Shown here in pieces: positions 18,330 through 27,169 of a stretch of DNA of 64,000 nucleotides. This DNA is from Candidatus Zixiibacteriota bacterium (GTDB lineage Bacteria; Zixibacteria; MSB-5A5; GN15; JACZUZ01), in assembly GCA_024280775.1 (NCBI GenBank), contig JAJRPM010000015.1, positions 1-64,000 on the forward strand, in the 5' to 3' direction. The stretch's first letter is position 1. Each line of letters starts with the position of its first letter. The position numbers were made by a program, and so were the translations under genes. The notes beneath the pieces were generated by a model. The model saw only the letters and a program-made list of their open reading frames with translations, was not told the origin of the DNA and made no database searches.

Positions 18330-19448
18330 TCAATCCCAAGAAATGCTGGCCCCGTCCCAATGCACTCTTTCAATTCTTGTGCCTGCAGCGAGCATTCGTG
18401 AATCTGGGACTACTAGATTACCGTTGCTATCCTCTTCTCGACAATCTAGAGCTGTTCGAAGAAAATCGTACGCCTCTAGGAATTCCCTTTCAAGTTCCTT
18501 CGCGTTCGGGTCAACTATAACCACTCTTCTGTCCTTGGAGCCTTCCAGCCAATGGACAATTAGATTGTTGACGCCCAAATCGCCAAATCCATAACCGATC
18601 GAAAGTAGCTTTGAGCTTTCTCTAAGTGAATTCGCTAATAGCTGCAAGCCACTGAAGTATATCCCTTGGGTGTACTCGAAATACTTGTTTAGAGTACCCA
18701 AAAGCAGTTCCGGAGGGCCGTAACCTGGCACTTCTGCGTCTATCTTTCTAATAGCTTTGAAATAGTTTGGCCCAGAGGCCTTGCGCCAATCGATAGAACC
18801 GTGCAGTTTTACCAACCAAGGAAGTTTTGAATCTTGGAACTGGCGTACATCCCACACGTACTCTCTTCCTTTCGTGAAGTTGAAACCGTCCACATAGTCT
18901 TGATCTATTTCCCTGAAGATTCGCTCCAACACTAGATCATGATTAGTTGTAAATACTCTTACCCCCGCCGGTGAGAGATCTCTCAACATTGCACAGAAGT
19001 GCTCGAGTGGTGAAACAGAGGTTATCCTGCGATTCAGATCTCCGTGAACAATGTCAAGAATCGACTCCATCATTACATGAAGAACTCCATCAGCACAATC
19101 ACCTCCGCATTTGTGCCCAAGCGTGCTCTCCAACTGAGCGTGAAACTCCTTTCTTGCGATACTTGCGTTTGCATCGTGTATGGGATCAGCGTATGCTCGA
19201 CTTATCGTAGTAGAGTAATAGTAGATTTCTTCGTAGTTAGGCCGTTGCTTCAACTTCCACTCTCTAGGTAGCACAGTTGAGTAAATGGGCTCAAGAGTAT
19301 TGAGTATCGCTCGGAGAGCGTCTGAAGCATTGCCTTCCATGCTTCTAGTTCTTTGAGTAAGCTCATCTACACTCGGAAACTTGAGTGCCCTAGAGAAACC
19401 CGATCCGATCAGCATTACCCCAGAGTCTTTGACCAGTATTTCAGGCAA
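18330..19448 (-). CDS. SIR2-like NAD-binding domain protein, possible defence effector
   Basis: Protein of 372 residues. Motifs of the bacterial SIR2-like NADase family appear in order: LIGSGFSR (residues 13-20), VFTTNHD (165-171), LVKLHGSIDW (212-221, with the conserved His at 216), GYGFGD (285-290) and VIVDPN (310-315). Such domains serve in several anti-phage systems (Thoeris ThsA, DSR, SIR2-HerA), where they destroy NAD on infection; the same fold also occurs in proteins of other roles. No second domain and no partner gene is visible. The start is TTG with AGGAG seven bases upstream. It sits between dxs and the polyprenyl synthase, within an otherwise metabolic operon. A defence role is inferred. 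Confidence 0.8.
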   Translation of the reverse strand: MPEILVKDSGVMLIGSGFSRALKFPSVDELTQRTRSMEGNASDALRAILNTLEPIYSTVLPREWKLKQRPNYEEIYYYSTTISRAYADPIHDANASIARKEFHAQLESTLGHKCGGDCADGVLHVMMESILDIVHGDLNRRITSVSPLEHFCAMLRDLSPAGVRVFTTNHDLVLERIFREIDQDYVDGFNFTKGREYVWDVRQFQDSKLPWLVKLHGSIDWRKASGPNYFKAIRKIDAEVPGYGPPELLLGTLNKYFEYTQGIYFSGLQLLANSLRESSKLLSIGYGFGDLGVNNLIVHWLEGSKDRRVVIVDPNAKELEREFLEAYDFLRTALDCREEDSNGNLVVPDSRMLAAGTRIERVHWDGASISWD

Positions 19449-19474
19449 TGAATCTCTCCTATGAGTTTAGTTTC

Positions 19475-20374
19475 TCAACTCTCACGTTGCGCAATATATC
19501 GCGCCAACTCAGTTAGACGCTGGGTTGGGAAGTCGCAGTTGCTTAGGGCGGCTATGGCTTCTTTGATTAGATTGTCTGCTATGCGGTGGGATTCGGGTAG
19601 GCCTACTGCGGCGGGGTAGGTGGCTTTGCTGTTTTTTTCGTCGGAGCCGATTTCTTTGCCGAGTTTGTCCTGGTCACCCTCGATATCGAGAATGTCATCG
19701 ACAATTTGGAACGCCAGGCCTAGCTTTTCACCGTACAATGTGAGCGCTTCCATGCAGGGAGCTTTGGCGCCAGCTAGAATCGCTCCGAATCTCAAGGAAC
19801 AACGGATTAATGCGGCGGTTTTTCGGGTGTGAATGAATTCGATTTCCCCGGCGGTTACCGGACGACCTTCGGCCTCCATGTCGGCAACCTGACCGCCTAT
19901 CATTCCATAAGAGCCGGTGGCAATTGCGAGTTCATGCACCAATTCGATCTTGCCACTGCGCGCAGTCCATTGGAACGCCAAATCATGCAGAGCATCGCCG
20001 GCAAGAACCGCGATTCCTTCGTCGAATTTCTTATGCACAGTCGGCAAACCACGACGCAAGTCATCATTGTCCATGCAAGGCAAATCATCATGAATCAGCG
20101 AGTAGGAGTGTAATAACTCAAGCGCGCAAATCGGCGGCAGAGCCATTTCGAAATCACTTCCGCCAAGCGCCTCATAGGCTGTCAGCGCCAAAATCGGACG
20201 CACGCGTTTGGCCTTCGCCAGCGCTGAGTAGCGAATCGCCTCGTGAAGCTCCCGAGGATGTTCGGTTACTTTCGGAAGTAGGCGGTCGATTTCACCATCT
20301 ACTAGTTTGCGTTTTTCCGCGAGGTAATTCTGGAAGTCTGTCATTGGCTCAACCAACTCGGCGCTCTTATTCAT
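19475..20374 (-). CDS. ispA: polyprenyl (farnesyl/geranylgeranyl) diphosphate synthase
   Basis: Chain-elongating prenyltransferase of 299 residues. The first Asp-rich motif is DDLPCMDNDDLRRG and the second is DDILD in 'LAFQIVDDILDIEGD'. The four-residue DDxxxxD form of the first motif and the LHSYSLIHDD entry are typical of short-chain IspA-type enzymes. An internal ATG 11 codons in could also serve as start. Its ATG is eight bases after xseB, an arrangement (xseB-ispA-dxs) common in many bacteria. Confidence 0.93.
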   Translation of the reverse strand: MNKSAELVEPMTDFQNYLAEKRKLVDGEIDRLLPKVTEHPRELHEAIRYSALAKAKRVRPILALTAYEALGGSDFEMALPPICALELLHSYSLIHDDLPCMDNDDLRRGLPTVHKKFDEGIAVLAGDALHDLAFQWTARSGKIELVHELAIATGSYGMIGGQVADMEAEGRPVTAGEIEFIHTRKTAALIRCSLRFGAILAGAKAPCMEALTLYGEKLGLAFQIVDDILDIEGDQDKLGKEIGSDEKNSKATYPAAVGLPESHRIADNLIKEAIAALSNCDFPTQRLTELARYIAQRES

Positions 20375-20382
20375 TTTCGCTA

Positions 20383-20640
20383 CTACTCATTATCAATAAA
20401 ATCTTTCTCAACCATCTCGCCGTTCTCTTCAACTAAGAGCTTGATTTTCTGCTCGGCCTCAGAGAGTTTTTCCCGGCAAAATTTCGCGTTTTTCATGCCC
20501 TCAGTGTAAAGAGCAATCGCATCATCGAGTGTAGGCTCTCCCTCTTCGAGCTCTTCACTAATTACTGTCAGACGAGCCAAAGACTCCTCAAAATTCTGAT
20601 TATTATCTGATTCGTTTGTTTTCTTTTTTGCTGTTGCCAT
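20383..20640 (-). CDS. xseB: exodeoxyribonuclease VII small subunit
   Basis: Small helical subunit of 85 residues. NFEESLARLTVISEELEEGE followed by LDDAIALYTEGMKNAKFC is the family signature. Several small subunits bind the large subunit XseA, encoded 27 bases upstream, to give the single-strand DNA exonuclease. The final acidic tail is typical. Confidence 0.95.
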   Translation of the reverse strand: MATAKKKTNESDNNQNFEESLARLTVISEELEEGEPTLDDAIALYTEGMKNAKFCREKLSEAEQKIKLLVEENGEMVEKDFIDNE

Positions 20641-20667
20641 ATTTTTATTCCTTATCGAGGGAGGACG

Positions 20668-21921
20668 CTATTCGGAGGTCGAAATCACCTGCGTCACGGC
20701 CTTCCCCTTGTTAAGTATAATCTCAATTTCGTCGTCTTTGCGCAACTGCGCCGCCTCACGAATCACCACTCCTGGGCTAACTTTTTCAGCCTTCAGCGCC
20801 CGGGCCACAGAATATCCTCGCGCCAGAGTTTTCAGAGGCGAAAGTGAATCCAGCCTTTGGACAGCTAAGGCCAATGCGTTTTGTTTGTCTCTAAGGTTAT
20901 TGGTGGCCGCCAAGGCGAATCTGCGGCTTTGATGATCAAGCTCCTGTTCGCGACGCTGGACAATTTGATATGGGTCGGCAAAAACTCCCCGGCTTAGAAG
21001 ATTTGACAGATCATCTCGCCCACTGGCTACCAGCCGTTGCAGTGATTCAGCCATCTCACTGGCGATATTCCGCACACCTTCCCGCGCTCGGTCTAGCTCC
21101 CAGGCTACCACCTCAGCGGCGGCGCTGGGAGTTGGGGCGCGAAAATCCGCCACAAAATCCGCCAGTGTCCAGTCGATTTCATGTCCCACTCCGGTAACTA
21201 CCGGCTTGACTGAGCGCTCGATGGCCCGCACAACAGTCTCGGTGTTGAAGCGCCAAAGGTCTTCCAGAGAGCCACCGCCTCTACCTGTGATAATCAAGTC
21301 AATATCTGCGCGTGTGTTGAAATAATCAATCCCGCGTTCAATCTCGAATTCCGCGCCCTGCCCTTGTACCGCGGCGGGATATATCACCAGCTTGATCAGA
21401 GGATTGCGACGAGTGAAAATATTTATCATATCGCGTACTGCCGCGCCGCTTGGCGAGGTGACAATTCCCACCGTAAATGAATACTGAGGCAGAGCCTGCT
21501 TGCGCTCGGGTGCGAAAACACCCTCGGCATTTAGCTTTTCATATAGTTGACGGAAAGCGATTTCCAACTCGCCTACACCCAGCGGTTCGACTCGACGGAT
21601 ATTCAGTTGATACTGTCCACGCGGTTCATATAGCGCCAAAGAGCCATAGGCCCGGATTTTCATTCCGTCCTCAAGTTTGAATTTCAATGAGGCCGCATTG
21701 CCTTTCCACACTACCGCGCTTAGTGTGGCGCCTGCGTCTTTGAGCGAAAGGTAATGATGGCCCGAGGGGCCGTAGAGTTTGTGGTTGGAAATTTCACCCT
21801 CCACAATCACCTGTGCGAAATTACCCTCTAATACCCCTTTAATACTGCGGGTGATTTCAGTGACTGAGAAGACTCGCACATCGGAGGGTTTGGATTGACT
21901 ACCAGCTTGTGAGTATTGCAT
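20668..21921 (-). CDS. xseA: exodeoxyribonuclease VII large subunit
   Basis: Catalytic subunit of exonuclease VII, 417 residues. The N-terminal OB fold has 'VIVEGEISNHKLYGPSGHHY', and the nuclease core has 'VGIVTSPSGAAVRDMI', 'IITGRGGGSLEDLW', 'VVTGVGHEIDWTLADFVAD' with 'RAPTPSAAAE', all hallmarks. A coiled-coil region follows, and the C-terminus has the 'LARGYSVA' strand. No ribosome site is visible and a promoter -10 ends only six bases before the ATG, so the message may be leaderless. Confidence 0.96.
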   Translation of the reverse strand: MQYSQAGSQSKPSDVRVFSVTEITRSIKGVLEGNFAQVIVEGEISNHKLYGPSGHHYLSLKDAGATLSAVVWKGNAASLKFKLEDGMKIRAYGSLALYEPRGQYQLNIRRVEPLGVGELEIAFRQLYEKLNAEGVFAPERKQALPQYSFTVGIVTSPSGAAVRDMINIFTRRNPLIKLVIYPAAVQGQGAEFEIERGIDYFNTRADIDLIITGRGGGSLEDLWRFNTETVVRAIERSVKPVVTGVGHEIDWTLADFVADFRAPTPSAAAEVVAWELDRAREGVRNIASEMAESLQRLVASGRDDLSNLLSRGVFADPYQIVQRREQELDHQSRRFALAATNNLRDKQNALALAVQRLDSLSPLKTLARGYSVARALKAEKVSPGVVIREAAQLRKDDEIEIILNKGKAVTQVISTSE

Positions 21922-21927
21922 GAGGGT

Positions 21928-21956
21928 ATAATACTGCCAATGAGCGAGTGCGGCAA
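21928..21956 (-). promoter_or_regulatory. candidate promoter of xseA giving a leaderless message
   Basis: Minus strand: TTGCCG at 21956-21951, a 17-bp spacer and TATTAT at 21933-21928. The start codon at 21921 is where transcription would begin. The six bases between the -10 and the ATG contain no ribosome site. Confidence 0.5.
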
Positions 21957-22004
21957 CTGATTCGGAAACTGTTTCTAGAGTGACTAGTCGGATTCTATCG
22001 TCCT

Positions 22005-22056
22005 AATAAACAAAGAAGCGGACCAGTGGTAGATCGCTCTACAAATAGTCCGCTTC
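22005..22056 (-). terminator. terminator after uvrC
   Basis: A 9-bp perfect stem (GAAGCGGAC at 22015-22023 with GTCCGCTTC at 22048-22056) encloses a second 5-bp stem (GTAGA with TCTAC). On the minus strand it is followed by TTTGTTTATT. It begins 17 bases after the uvrC stop and separates the uppS-uvrC operon from xseA. Confidence 0.75.
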
Positions 22057-22073
22057 ACTCACAGGTAAAAGAT

Positions 22074-23945
22074 TCAGGAGGTTGCGAGGCTGGCCTTAAT
22101 CTGCTCGGCCAACGTAGTTGATACACCGGAGGTCTCGGCAAGTTCCATAATTGAGGCCTCGCCTATTTGTTTCACCGAGCCAAATTTCTTCAGCAACGCC
22201 GCGCGTTTCGCGGGGCCAATCCCCGGGATTTCATCCAGCTTTGAAGTGATTGTGCGCTTCTTACGAATAGCGAGATTATACTTAACTCCAAACCGATGCG
22301 CCTCGTCACGAACCTGTTTCAACAGCGCCAGCGCTGGCGCGGCTTTCGGAATAGTTATCGGTTCGGAATGATCGGGAAAATAGACCTCTTCAAGCCGTTT
22401 GGCTAATCCAATAATCAATTGGTTCTCAATCCCCAACGATTTCAATTCCTTTACGGCAGTGTTCAATTGTCCTTTACCGCCATCAACCACAACCAGGTCT
22501 GGGAATTCCTTCTTCTCTTCTTTCAAGCGGAAAAAATAGCGGCCGATAATCTCACGCATCATCGCAAAATCGTCCTGACCGGTTACACCCTTGATTTTGA
22601 ACTTGCGATACTCACGTTTGAGCGGTTTGCCTTTGCGGAAATAGGACATTGAACCGACTGCGTCGGTCTCTCCGGTGTTGGATATATCAAAACAGCAAAT
22701 AGAATTTGGGGCTTTCTTCAATGATAATTCTTTCTGTAAAGACGACACCATCGGGGCGATCTTCTCTCGATAGCCGTGCTTTTGCACTAGAACTTCACCA
22801 AGGAGCAATCTCGCATTCGATGCCGCCATCTCAACTAGACGGAGCTTCTCCCCTCTCTGCGGCGATGCGACTTTGACTTTTTTCCCGCGTTGTTCCGAGA
22901 GCCAATCAGCAATCAAAGACTCATCTGGCAGTGCGAACGGCAAATACACTTGCTCAGGCAAATTAGGCTGGTGATTGTAATACTGACTGAGGAATTCGCG
23001 TAGCACTTCCTCACTGGTCGCCAACTCACCCGGCTTGATGCGAATATCCTGACGACCAATCATAGCGCCTTCGCGGATTTGTAAGACAACCGCTACGGCT
23101 TCACGTTCACTTTCATCATAGGCCAGAGCGACAATGTCACGATCGACATTCTCACCGCTATCGACCTTTTGTCTCTCGGTTATGGTTTTGATTCCGGCGA
23201 TTTGGTCGCGCAGTTCTGCGGCGCGCTCATACTCTGAAAGTTCAGCGGCTTCGCTCATCTTAGCTTCCAGATCACGCACAAGCTTATTGCCTTTACCCGA
23301 TAGGAACAGCAACAACGCATCGACTGATTCCTGATAACTCTCAACTGACTGAAAATCCTCACAGGGACCACCACAACGCCCAATTCGATAATCGAGACAT
23401 ACTTTGTATTTGCGCCCCTTGGGATGCGGTATCACCAAATCGCAGGAACGAATTTTCAGCAATCGGCTAATGAATCTGATAGTCCGACGCATCGACATCG
23501 CAGATGTATAGGGACCAAAATATTTTGCGCCATCATTATCAATTTTACGCACCACTACAATTCGGGGAAACGCCTCCTGCACTGTCACTTTGATATAGGG
23601 ATAATGTTTGTCGTCTTTTAGCGCGATGTTGTAGCGTGGCTTGTGTTCCTTGACGAGATTCGCTTCAAGTATCAGCGCCTCCATCTCGTTGTCAGTGACG
23701 ATGATTTCGAGATCGGCGATTAGTGACATCAGGCGAGCAGTTTTTGTCTCACGGGAGCCTTTGCTTTGGAAATAGGTGCGTACCCGGTTCTTTAGTGACT
23801 TGGCTTTACCAATGTAAATCACTTTGCCGGCTTTGTTCAGGAAGAGGTATACGCCCGGTCCGCCTGGAAGGTTTTTGAGCTTTTCCCTGACGAGCTTGTC
23901 CTGCGAAGAAGGCTTCTTAGATGTAGATTCGGAGGTGGATTCCAT
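22074..23945 (-). CDS. uvrC: excinuclease ABC subunit C
   Basis: Dual-incision nuclease of nucleotide excision repair, about 623 residues. The GIY-YIG domain (GVYLFLNKAGKVIYIGKAKS) makes the 3' cut. Next come the UvrB-binding UVR helix ('SEYERAAELRDQI'), the RNase H-like domain for the 5' cut ('CFDISNTGETDAVGSM', 'LVVVDGGKGQL') and helix-hairpin-helix motifs ('IPGIGPAKRAALLKKFG'). A longer frame up to 24071 would overlap the upstream NlpC gene and adds only low-complexity residues; the ATG at 23945 avoids this. Confidence 0.95.
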   Translation of the reverse strand: MESTSESTSKKPSSQDKLVREKLKNLPGGPGVYLFLNKAGKVIYIGKAKSLKNRVRTYFQSKGSRETKTARLMSLIADLEIIVTDNEMEALILEANLVKEHKPRYNIALKDDKHYPYIKVTVQEAFPRIVVVRKIDNDGAKYFGPYTSAMSMRRTIRFISRLLKIRSCDLVIPHPKGRKYKVCLDYRIGRCGGPCEDFQSVESYQESVDALLLFLSGKGNKLVRDLEAKMSEAAELSEYERAAELRDQIAGIKTITERQKVDSGENVDRDIVALAYDESEREAVAVVLQIREGAMIGRQDIRIKPGELATSEEVLREFLSQYYNHQPNLPEQVYLPFALPDESLIADWLSEQRGKKVKVASPQRGEKLRLVEMAASNARLLLGEVLVQKHGYREKIAPMVSSLQKELSLKKAPNSICCFDISNTGETDAVGSMSYFRKGKPLKREYRKFKIKGVTGQDDFAMMREIIGRYFFRLKEEKKEFPDLVVVDGGKGQLNTAVKELKSLGIENQLIIGLAKRLEEVYFPDHSEPITIPKAAPALALLKQVRDEAHRFGVKYNLAIRKKRTITSKLDEIPGIGPAKRAALLKKFGSVKQIGEASIMELAETSGVSTTLAEQIKASLATS

Positions 23946-23964
23946 TGAAGTAGGCGCCTTTTTC

Positions 23965-24579
23965 CTAGCGGCCTGTATGCTTGGAGCTCTTGGATTTTGA
24001 TTCTTCGACGAATACGACTCTGCGGGCGCTATGGTAGTATTTGCGCCAGTAGGAAGCGCCGAGCTTGGCAATTACCACGCCACGACTCGAGGAAGCATGA
24101 ATAAAACGTTCATCACCAACATAGATACCGACATGCGATACAGTCTTACCGCCAATAGCAAAAAACACAAGATCGCCATAGCGCAAATGACTACGAGTGA
24201 CAAGCTCACCTGCCCCAGCTTGGTCACGCGCCACTCGCGGTAGTCTTAGTCCGTTGTAGCGACGATAAACTTCTGACGTAAACCGACTGCAATCGAGCCC
24301 CTCCTGGTATTTTGAGGCTCCCTGATAGGGCGCGCCCAAATACTCCTGTAGCAATCTCCCGAATTTATCCTGCTCAGTTGTACTCCATGGCCCAATCGAA
24401 TACGGTCCCGAAAGCGGGCTGGCTGGAGTTTGCTTGCGCATAACTTTTCTCTTGGGCTCTTCATTGCGTCCTGAATCGGAAACTCTACGACAAGAGACAA
24501 CACCAGTGAGCGCAAGCGCCAATACTGTCACTATTACAGTTGTACTAAATATCTTGTTCTCAGCTTTTTCCATATCCAT
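23965..24579 (-). CDS. NlpC/P60-family cell wall hydrolase, lipoprotein
   Basis: Peptidoglycan endopeptidase of 204 residues. A signal with lipobox VVSC (C30) is followed by a basic linker and the NlpC/P60 domain. The catalytic Cys is in GLDCSRFTSEVYRRY, the His in VSHVGIYVGD and the third polar residue in RFIHASSSRGV. It would cleave D-Glu-to-diamino acid links in stem peptides from a membrane anchor. It is co-oriented with cdsA/ubiA upstream and uvrC downstream. Confidence 0.88.
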   Translation of the reverse strand: MDMEKAENKIFSTTVIVTVLALALTGVVSCRRVSDSGRNEEPKRKVMRKQTPASPLSGPYSIGPWSTTEQDKFGRLLQEYLGAPYQGASKYQEGLDCSRFTSEVYRRYNGLRLPRVARDQAGAGELVTRSHLRYGDLVFFAIGGKTVSHVGIYVGDERFIHASSSRGVVIAKLGASYWRKYYHSARRVVFVEESKSKSSKHTGR

Positions 24580-24609
24580 TCTCTCATATCAAAAGCATCT
24601 CATCACGAA

Positions 24610-25548
24610 TCAAGCAAGTTTCGGATAGACTATCCCAAAGCGCTTCTGGTAATAAAGGCGCGTAAGAGCCACCAGAGCAAGCAGAAAAACACCATACGCA
24701 GGATGCTGATAGGCCACAAACGCGCTTAAGACCAAAATAGGAGCTTTCGCGGCCAGAAGCATATGGCCCGACTTGCCAGTTAGAAGAGCTACAACTGATA
24801 AGGCTGTCGCAAAAGCGGCAGTGACGTATAGGGCCATTGAATCCGCAAGGACTCCGAATAGTAATGAACCAAATAACAGCCCGACAGCTCCCTTGAGAGC
24901 CACTCGGGGGCCAAAGCGCACTGCTATGGTCTGCTTGTTCGTCTTAGCGTCACCGCTCATATCTGGAATCGTCGTAATCAAGTATATTCCCCCTAAGGCG
25001 CACACCAATGAGCTCAACGTTTGCGCGCTGGTAGGACTCATTAGCGCAAATGCCTCAATAGCCCCGCGCTCTTGGGCGACTAAAGCCCACCAAATAATCA
25101 CACTGTAGGGGATTGCATTAAGGACCAGACCTGCAAACGGCCTGTCCTTGCCGCGAAATAGCGGAGCTGAATACAATAATCCGACTATCACCGAAGCGCT
25201 AAAAGGCGCTAGTAATTCTATGTGATTGAAAGCGAAAACGTAAGAGCTCAATATGAGAGCCGCATACAAAGTCCAGGCAAAGCTCAGCTTCAACGAAATC
25301 GGAGGTTCAAGAAAACCTAACTTATTATTTATGCTGTCGCTACGGCGGTCAAAAATCTGATTGATGACATAGCCCGAAGCAGTAAGACTACTTATCAGTG
25401 TCAAATTTAGCAATTGTTCAAATGTGAAAGGGGAGTTGGAATACTCAAAATCATACAGCAGTAGAAACACAGTCCATACAGGAATCAAAAGCAATGGGCG
25501 ACAGAAGAAAATATATCGAGCGCTCGCATAACAAGATTTGTGTGCCAT
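24610..25548 (-). CDS. UbiA-family prenyltransferase
   Basis: Polytopic membrane enzyme of 312 residues with about eight hydrophobic segments. The two Asp-rich sites of the UbiA superfamily are present: NQIFDRRSDSINNK near residues 63-76 and DMSGDAKTNKQT near residues 196-207. Members move a prenyl chain onto quinone precursors, haem, chlorophyll or lipids. Neither motif allows a substrate call. The gene starts 9 bases after cdsA in the uppS-cdsA operon, so a lipid- or polyprenol-related substrate is plausible. Confidence 0.85.
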   Translation of the reverse strand: MAHKSCYASARYIFFCRPLLLIPVWTVFLLLYDFEYSNSPFTFEQLLNLTLISSLTASGYVINQIFDRRSDSINNKLGFLEPPISLKLSFAWTLYAALILSSYVFAFNHIELLAPFSASVIVGLLYSAPLFRGKDRPFAGLVLNAIPYSVIIWWALVAQERGAIEAFALMSPTSAQTLSSLVCALGGIYLITTIPDMSGDAKTNKQTIAVRFGPRVALKGAVGLLFGSLLFGVLADSMALYVTAAFATALSVVALLTGKSGHMLLAAKAPILVLSAFVAYQHPAYGVFLLALVALTRLYYQKRFGIVYPKLA

Positions 25549-25557
25549 TTTCCTGCG

Positions 25558-26397
25558 TCATTTGTTGAACATCAAAACCAAATACCCATAAAGCGCTGGC
25601 GCCGCGAAGGCAAGTGAATCAAATCTATCCAACACACCACCATGCCCCGGAATTATCGACGAGGAATCTTTCACTCCAACTGAGCGCTTCCAAAGTGATT
25701 CCACCAAATCACCAAGTTGGCCGACCAGTGAAATCAAAAACGCAGCGCCTACAACTAGCAGAACAGAAGTATCGGGAAATACAGTAAGTTGCAATACATA
25801 GCCAGTTATCCCCGCTGAAACAACCCCCCCCAGGAATCCCTCCACTGTTTTGTTAGGCGAAACTGTCGGGGCCAGTTTGTGTTTGCCCAGAGCCATCCCC
25901 ACACCCATCGCGGCTGTATCACTAATCCAAATTATCGCCAGGAGCGCAATAATCCAGTGGAAACCATCAACCGCTGGAAACTCTCGCACGTGATACATAA
26001 ACGGATACAACATAGAAACTGAAAACACTCCCCAACCCAATTCACACAATTCACCGAATAGAGTCTCAGGTGTTTCCTTACCTAAGGCCTGCGCCATACC
26101 CAGAAACAGAAGCGCAACAACCAGCGCAGTCAGCGCCACGGAGATTCCAAACCAAAGATGAAGCGCCGCTATTGCAACAGTAATCGCCCAGGCAAAAGCG
26201 CCAAGCGCAGAACCGACACCCTGACGAGCAGGAGATTTCCGTCTGCGGAAAACCACCCGAATATATTCATAAGCCCCAAGCGCCGTCACCAATAGCAGAA
26301 ATCCTCTCAGCCAGTCGCCGCTTTGGTAACAAATCCAAACGACAGCCGGAATCCCTATCAGGGCGACTGTGATTCTCTGTAGGAGATTCTTGCTCAT
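25558..26397 (-). CDS. cdsA: phosphatidate cytidylyltransferase
   Basis: Makes CDP-diacylglycerol from phosphatidate and CTP in the inner membrane. 279 residues, multiple hydrophobic helices. The C-terminal signature KDSSSIIPGHGGVLDRFDSL, plus 'SPNKTVEGFLGG', is diagnostic. It begins four bases after the uppS stop, the usual pairing in bacteria. Confidence 0.94.
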   Translation of the reverse strand: MSKNLLQRITVALIGIPAVVWICYQSGDWLRGFLLLVTALGAYEYIRVVFRRRKSPARQGVGSALGAFAWAITVAIAALHLWFGISVALTALVVALLFLGMAQALGKETPETLFGELCELGWGVFSVSMLYPFMYHVREFPAVDGFHWIIALLAIIWISDTAAMGVGMALGKHKLAPTVSPNKTVEGFLGGVVSAGITGYVLQLTVFPDTSVLLVVGAAFLISLVGQLGDLVESLWKRSVGVKDSSSIIPGHGGVLDRFDSLAFAAPALYGYLVLMFNK

Positions 26398-26401
26398 AGA
26401 G

Positions 26402-27169
26402 TCAGGAGGTTACTTTTCCAAATCGTCGCTCGCGCCCCAAGTAATCTTCTACTCCATCGAGAAACTCATCTTCGCCGAAATCCGGCCAAAGGGTGTCTGT
26501 CAGGTATAGCTCAGTGTAACTGGTCTGCCAAAGCAGAAAATTGGAAAGCCTTCGCTCACCTGAGGTGCGAATCAGTAAATCCGGATCGGGTAGCCCTGCA
26601 GTATAGAGGAACTCGGAAAACTTGCTTTCGTCAAGCTGGTCAATATCGACTTTGCCATCAAGCGCGGCCTTGCAAAGGGCCTTGACTGCATCAAGAATCT
26701 CAACCCTTCCTCCGTAGCTCAAAGCCAAATTCAAAGTTAAACCATCGTTAGAAGCCGTCCTTCGGATTGCATCCTGCAGAACTTTGCGCCGAATGTAAGG
26801 AATATCCTGAAACCTGCCAGTGACTATCAACCTGACATTATTCCTCACTAGATCATCGATTTCCTGCAATGTAGACCGGGAAAGAAGCGACATCAGAGCC
26901 TCTACTTCCTCTTTGGGGCGCTTCCAGTTCTCCTGAGAAAATGTAAATAGTGTCAAGTACTTCACACCCAACTCCGAAGCCACTTGCACAACACGCTTAA
27001 CAGCCTTGACTCCAGCCTCGTGGCCGTCCTTGCGCTGAAGACCACGCGCGCCAGCCCACCTGCCGTTGCCATCCATGATAATAGCCACATGCGCCGGTAT
27101 CTTATCCACCCCGCCAGCGGCTTTCAAACGAGCGATTCGCTCAGCGTGTTTTGTCTGAACTTCAACCAT
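26402..27169 (-). CDS. uppS: undecaprenyl diphosphate synthase
   Basis: cis-Prenyltransferase that makes the C55 lipid carrier of cell wall synthesis. 255 residues. Motifs: HVAIIMDGNGRWA (catalytic Asp and phosphate loop), 'YLTLFTFSQENWKRP', 'LNLALSYGGRVEI' and 'PDLLIRTSGERRLSNFLLWQ'. The ATG at 27169 is directly preceded by five 13-bp tandem repeats, whose last copy supplies the only ribosome-site-like purines (AAGAGA). Confidence 0.95.
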   Translation of the reverse strand: MVEVQTKHAERIARLKAAGGVDKIPAHVAIIMDGNGRWAGARGLQRKDGHEAGVKAVKRVVQVASELGVKYLTLFTFSQENWKRPKEEVEALMSLLSRSTLQEIDDLVRNNVRLIVTGRFQDIPYIRRKVLQDAIRRTASNDGLTLNLALSYGGRVEILDAVKALCKAALDGKVDIDQLDESKFSEFLYTAGLPDPDLLIRTSGERRLSNFLLWQTSYTELYLTDTLWPDFGEDEFLDGVEDYLGRERRFGKVTS

